Assembly (NCBI RefSeq): GCF_019097595.1
Contig: NC_080711.1
Coordinates: 22,282,928-22,346,927 of the forward strand
DNA: 64,000 nt
Origin: Hemibagrus wyckioides
Lineage: Eukaryota; Chordata; Actinopteri; Siluriformes; Bagridae
Direction: 5' to 3'
Part shown: positions 59,531 to 64,000 of the stretch, piece after piece
How positions within the stretch are numbered: position 1 is the stretch's first letter
How the letters are laid out: every line of letters begins with the position of its first letter
Notes under the pieces: model-generated
What the model saw: only the letters and a program-made list of their open reading frames with translations
Databases searched by the model: none
Told to the model about the DNA's origin: nothing
Position numbers and translations under genes: made by a program

Positions 59531-60137
59531 TTTGTTGGCACCAAAGATTCCTGCTGCTCGAACAGAAACACTAAGCACATACGTACTGCCTGCTTGGGAA
59601 ATGCAGACACCGCTGCTCTGACGCGAAGCATCCCCACAACAAGGCTTTGAGCAAACAATCAAGCCTTCTTCCCTGCCCTGAGCTCCTTCCGAGGAAGAAG
59701 ACTAATGCCGCAGTCTTCAGATCATGCTGGCACTCTAGTTTATTTTTATTCTGGAATATAGCAGGAAGTGGCCCATGACAAATCCTCTTGGGCTGAACGC
59801 TCGCACTCGCTCTCACACTCTCTTCACTTGAGGTTTGGAGCTCTGGGAGCAGGCTGAGTCCACAGTCTTTATTTGCCTGAAAGTTTCCCCGAGCAGCTAA
59901 TTATAGCCAAAAAATAGGAGCTGTGGTGCAGAGAGGCCAGCGGCAGCAGGATTTCTGCTTATTGCGATATATCACAGGCTTATTGTCTATGGACAATCAT
60001 TGACTGGGAACAGATTGCGACAAGAATTACAGTGCGGCCGTCCCGCCATTCTGCTTCGCTGAAGAAACGAGGAAGGCAAAATCTGTCTGTGTGTGTCTCT
60101 AAAAGACGTGTATATATAGTTTTATATATATATATAA

Positions 60138-60500
60138 TCTTGAACTCCTGATCCTGATTGGTCAGAAGGCATCGATTAACATTCAATAACGACACGGGGA
60201 ATTCTACGATAGATGTCCCAAATTTAAAAAAAAAAAACTATTATTAATATAGTGACATTATTAAAGCATTTAGGAATGAGTTTCCAATGTCAGCGCTCTA
60301 TAACTGACAGAAGAAAAGCACTTTTCTTCATAGATATGTTTTTGTTAACTTAAACCTGTGGAAGGAACAAGCATTTATAGCTTCTAATATTAGATGCAAC
60401 TATTAATGAATGCATGATGCAGTATCGCTGTGGAATAAGAGAAATAAAACACTAATTATTTTCCAATAACCCCTAAAAGTTTTATTCCTTCCATAAACTA
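60138..60500. mobile_element. MITE-like copy
   Basis: It begins with the phrase CTGATCCTGATTGGTCAGAAGG shared with 55785. Further AATAAAACAC/TTTTATTCC phrases near 60440-60490 are complementary and could be internal ends. Limits are uncertain. Confidence 0.35.
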
Positions 60501-62679
60501 CTGAGCGATCTCTATCTATAGACGTGTGATTCGAGAGTTAAAATAACAACAGCTTGGTGATACATGCCTAGTTTAAAGCTTGCAGCCTAATGCCCTTGGA
60601 TGCCACATCACTGCAGAACGATTGATTCAATCCGCCAGTCGATGCTCTATTCTTTGCGAGTGTGTGATGGTGTGATGTGATTTAAACAGGGTTGTGTGTG
60701 TGTGTGTTTATAGTCTTCAGTGACTGCAGCAGACGAAAAACAAAATGAAAATAGGTGTTCACTAAGCCTCCATGCTCGGCTGACTGTAAGATGAGATTGC
60801 ATTATGGGTTACACTGATTTAGCACCGGGGAGTTTGAGCTGAAAAGATTTAAATTCTTGTAGTTCTGGAGATTCAATTCCTGTACCCCCCCCCCCTTAAA
60901 AGTACCAGGGCTGGGTTATTGCTCATCTAGGGAATTAGCCAGCATCTACTGTAGCGTAACTTGTTTAGCATACGCTACAATTCCCATGCCATGGGTTTGA
61001 TTATTGCATACTGATGAATATTCTTACCTTCACAGAACTCTAGTGTTTCTACAAGTCAATAAATAATTAGTGCACCACAGTGTTGGGTCACTGGGTATGG
61101 TTTGATGCTAGTGATTGGAAGATCCACCAGTGTTAGGATTTTTAATGCTACGCTGCCTCATGTTGTTTTTATGTTTTAAGTGAATCAAACTGGTGATGAA
61201 GTTTCTGTATCATCACATCCTCATGTCCTCTGTACAACTCAACAGCTCATGATTTCGGTTTTCAAAAGAAGAGCTGTTAGTAGAAGGGTCTGTCAGGTCT
61301 GATTTCGTTCAGGTCTGGTGAGCAGAATTCTGGACCTGTTTCCACCATAAGATCTTCAGTTTGGTTAAAATAAAAATGCTGTACGTATCCTTCAAAGTCC
61401 AACCGCTTTGCACACTAGATCTGTAAGCACACCCCTTGGTTAGATCCATAGCTTGGTCCTCAGTGTCAAACTGAATGAAATTAGGACTTTTTTGGTCCAC
61501 ACCTGAAGCTCTTCGTTAACTTCCTACAAATTCATTCAACCAAAGAGTCATTAGTATTGCTTTGGCTAGTCAAAACAGAAGCTCTTTAAATCTCCTGCCC
61601 AAATGCCAAAATCTGGTCAAGGTCTGCACAGTGTCCATCTTGGACATATCTTATGTTTTAAGCTTTATCTCTGGCTTTGAGAAGCCAAATCAGGCTAGTA
61701 CAGAACAATCAATAGCTAATGATACTCTAGGCTTTTTACTTAAAAACGTAGCGTTAGTGATGTAGCTTTCATTAACATCACATCAAGTTTCTTGTTTACT
61801 CTTCAACCCTTGCTCTGTTTTCTTTGTTGTTCACTGGTGGTGTACCAAACTCGACTTGCTTTGTTGTCATGGTGACAACAAAGCTCCAGACAATACTAAT
61901 CACTTTTGTCGGAAAAATTCTGAGAACGAGGTTTTAAGATTATGCGCTCGCCCCGCCCCTGCAGCATGTAGGTGAGTTTTCTGACTGGCACCTCAACCCT
62001 GAAACAGACAAACTATAAAACATCTACTTTCCATTCTTTCAGTATCACCTCAAACCACCATGGAGGATTCAGGTCTGAACTCTACTTTAGGAAAAAGTTT
62101 TGGGAAAGCTCTGATCACACCTCCGTCCATCCATGAAACATCCATGAGTCTACGCAACCTCTCAGTCTGTTTAAGACACTGTCCTGATCATTCAGAGACA
62201 CTAGCAAGTGGACTGACTTGCTTCCCTGAAAACAGGAAGTAGTTCTGTTTAGCTGTGATTGTCATTGTTGTTGTGTGAAAATTTTTCAGTTAGTTAGTTT
62301 CCAAACAAAGTGGGCTAACTGGAGCGGAATATGTATAATACTGAGTAGGGATTAGGGTGGAGGGATTAGGGAGTAGGGTGCTGTTTCAGACACTGTTTTA
62401 TGTATGAAATTTTGGCTGGATTTTTTCCGCAGCCACTTAGGATGGACTGTAGAGAGTTCGGCGTTCAACTGGCTGTTTACAAGTTTGCATAAAGTGGCGG
62501 TGTGTTTAAGCATGCAAAAAAGTAGGCCATTATTTTATGCAAAATTCTGTAAGCGATAAATAATTGAAGCGTGTTTTCAGCCATGACCTGCTGACAAACT
62601 GACGCAGCCGAGGAGAACACGAGGAACACGTGTGCCCAAGAGTCTGTGCTCCAAAATTTCAGTTTTTAAAGCAGGATTT

Positions 62680-63725
62680 AGTAAAATGGAGAGAAAGAGG
62701 AAAACAAAAGGAGGAGAAAGTAGAAGAATGGATTTCAAGAGAGGAAGTAGAAGAGGAAAAGAAAAAATAGAGAAAGAAAAAGGGAAAATAAAATAAAATA
62801 AAATAAATAGTAGTCAGGAGAAGTATAGAAAAGTTTACAAGAATTAATTCTCCTTAAGAGGATATGGAACTAGAGAGAATGGGAAAAAACACAGGATAAG
62901 GGTAGGAAGGAGAACAGGAAGGGGAAATAGAATAAGGAAAAAGAAAAGAAGAATAAAGAAGGTGAAGAGGAGTAAGTAATAAGTAAAAAGTAAAAGTAAT
63001 AAGAAAAGTAGAAGAAGAAGAGTGAATGGATAGAGGAAAGAAAAGGAAAGAAAAGGAAAGTGTGGAGGGGTCAGTAGAAAAACAAGATGGAGCAGGAAAA
63101 GTGAAGAAAAAAAGTAAAGGAGTAAAGGGGAGGAAGTAGAAATGGATAGAATGAAAAAAGAGTAAAGGAGAGCAAGTAGAAATAGATGGGGGAAAAAAAA
63201 AGGTAAAAACAAATTTTGTAAAAGAGGAAAGGTCAAGAGAAAATTGGATTAGAAAAAAGTAAAGAAGAGAAAAAGAACAAAAAGGTGAGGAAGATGAGAA
63301 GAAAGAACAAGAAAGGAAGAATTTTCCATCCAAAGGAGAGAACAGAGAACAGGAAATAAAGAGAATGGAGAAAATGAAAAAGATAGGAACAAGAAAAAAA
63401 AAAGTAAAAGGTGGGGATGTCAAGGTGAAAAAAAATGAAAGAAGAAAAAAAAGGGAGGGAGTGGGAATAAAAATGAAACTGCGAGGGATAGAGATGGAAA
63501 AAGAAAGGAGGATGTGAGATGAGGAAAAGAACAGGAAAGCAGAATGGGAAATTGGGGTGGGGCGGATGGGAAGAGGAACGGGGGGGGGGGTCAGGCAGTA
63601 AACAAAAGAGAAGGGGAAGTGGAAAAATGAAAGAAAGAGCAAAAAAAAAGTAATAAGAATAGGAACAAAATAGAAAAGGTCAAGGGAGGAAGAGGAAGAG
63701 GAAAGGAAATGAGATGAGTGGAAGA
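62680..63725 (+). repeat. Polypurine (AG-rich) tract
   Basis: About 1 kb, mostly A+G with scattered T (AGTAAAGG, GGAAGTAGAAATGGATAGA repeats). Phe/Ser/Leu-rich minus frames are artefacts. An (AC)n run follows at 63848-63867. Confidence 0.9.
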
Positions 63726-64000
63726 TGGAGGAAGTCAATCATGCACATGAACTGAGTGACATTAGCAATGATCCACCAGGGAGGAGAAACTCAATCAGAT
63801 TTAATCTGCAGTCCAAAAATGAACAGCTGATTTCATCAATTATTAAAACACACACACACACACACACTGAACAAAAGACACTAAATAACCCACTTCATAA
63901 TTGTTTAGGAAACCTCTAAATATCCCACTCATAATTTTATCAATTCAAGTAGATTTCCACAACAACAAAAAAGCACAAAAACTCCACAAGCCGCTTCACA

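Larger units (their letters stand above)
45028..64000 (-). other. unc5a: unc5a intron upstream of the transmembrane exon (open-ended)
   Basis: No exon coding for TSP1 (WSxWS-type) or Ig sequence was recognised on the minus strand, so this appears to be one intron of more than 18.9 kb. It holds two large tandem arrays, a LINE relic, SINE-like and MITE-like relics, an X-box palindrome, several enhancer-like blocks and a polypurine kilobase. Confidence 0.6.

Noticed and set aside
45028..64000. UNC5A thrombospondin or Ig exons
   Set aside because: The minus strand was read for WSxWS and Ig-type Cys/Trp patterns with splice sites; none was convincing.

Overview
The window is nuclear DNA of a vertebrate, almost certainly a teleost fish. 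The evidence is: interrupted genes with canonical GT-AG introns, orthologues of two vertebrate-specific gene families, several fragments of Tc1-like transposons of the kind abundant in fish, and a very heavy load of simple-sequence and minisatellite DNA (about 12.3 kb, roughly 19% of the window, in ten large tracts). A catfish or other otophysan is a guess from general repeat character, not a demonstrated assignment.

Two genes are present, tail to tail, both incomplete at their 5' ends. On the plus strand, six exons between 3768 and 7489 encode the C-terminal 264 residues of a PDLIM7 (Enigma) orthologue: part of the linker and all three LIM domains. The PDZ domain must lie left of the window. 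On the minus strand, nine exons between 45027 and 15732 encode the C-terminal 543 residues of a UNC5A netrin receptor: the transmembrane helix, ZU5 domain, UPA domain and death domain, ending in the tail SDGEC. No Ig or thrombospondin exon was found, so the intron upstream of the membrane exon extends at least to base 64000. Every exon boundary named here keeps the reading frame across its intron. PDLIM7 and UNC5A also lie close together on human 5q35, so the pairing is probably conserved synteny. The two proteins are not known to act together: PDLIM7 is an actin/Z-disc scaffold and UNC5A an axon-guidance and dependence receptor.

Layout: 1-3767, intron upstream of the first visible pdlim7 exon; 3768-7489, pdlim7; 7490 to about 10290, intergenic and pdlim7 3' region; about 10290-15731, candidate long 3' UTR of unc5a containing a 1.1 kb polypurine block and a 60-bp minisatellite; 15732-45027, unc5a with large repeat-filled introns; 45028-64000, unc5a intron with a 2 kb ATC-type array, a 3 kb GT-rich minisatellite, an L1/Tx1-type LINE remnant, SINE-like relics and another polypurine kilobase.

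Most long open frames in the window (poly-Met, poly-Ser, poly-Ile, poly-Cys/Val, Arg/Glu-rich and SEGGVASLHV-type) are translations of tandem repeats and are not genes. The points most worth a second look are: simple repeats abutting splice acceptors and the unc5a stop codon; a minisatellite on both sides of the last unc5a exon; a convergent pair of Tc1 fragments that could fold into a long hairpin; a small composite element with a tRNA-like core and perfect inverted termini; two RFX X-box palindromes; and several homeodomain- or octamer-motif blocks in unc5a introns that look like conserved enhancers. I did not see a new multi-gene system.
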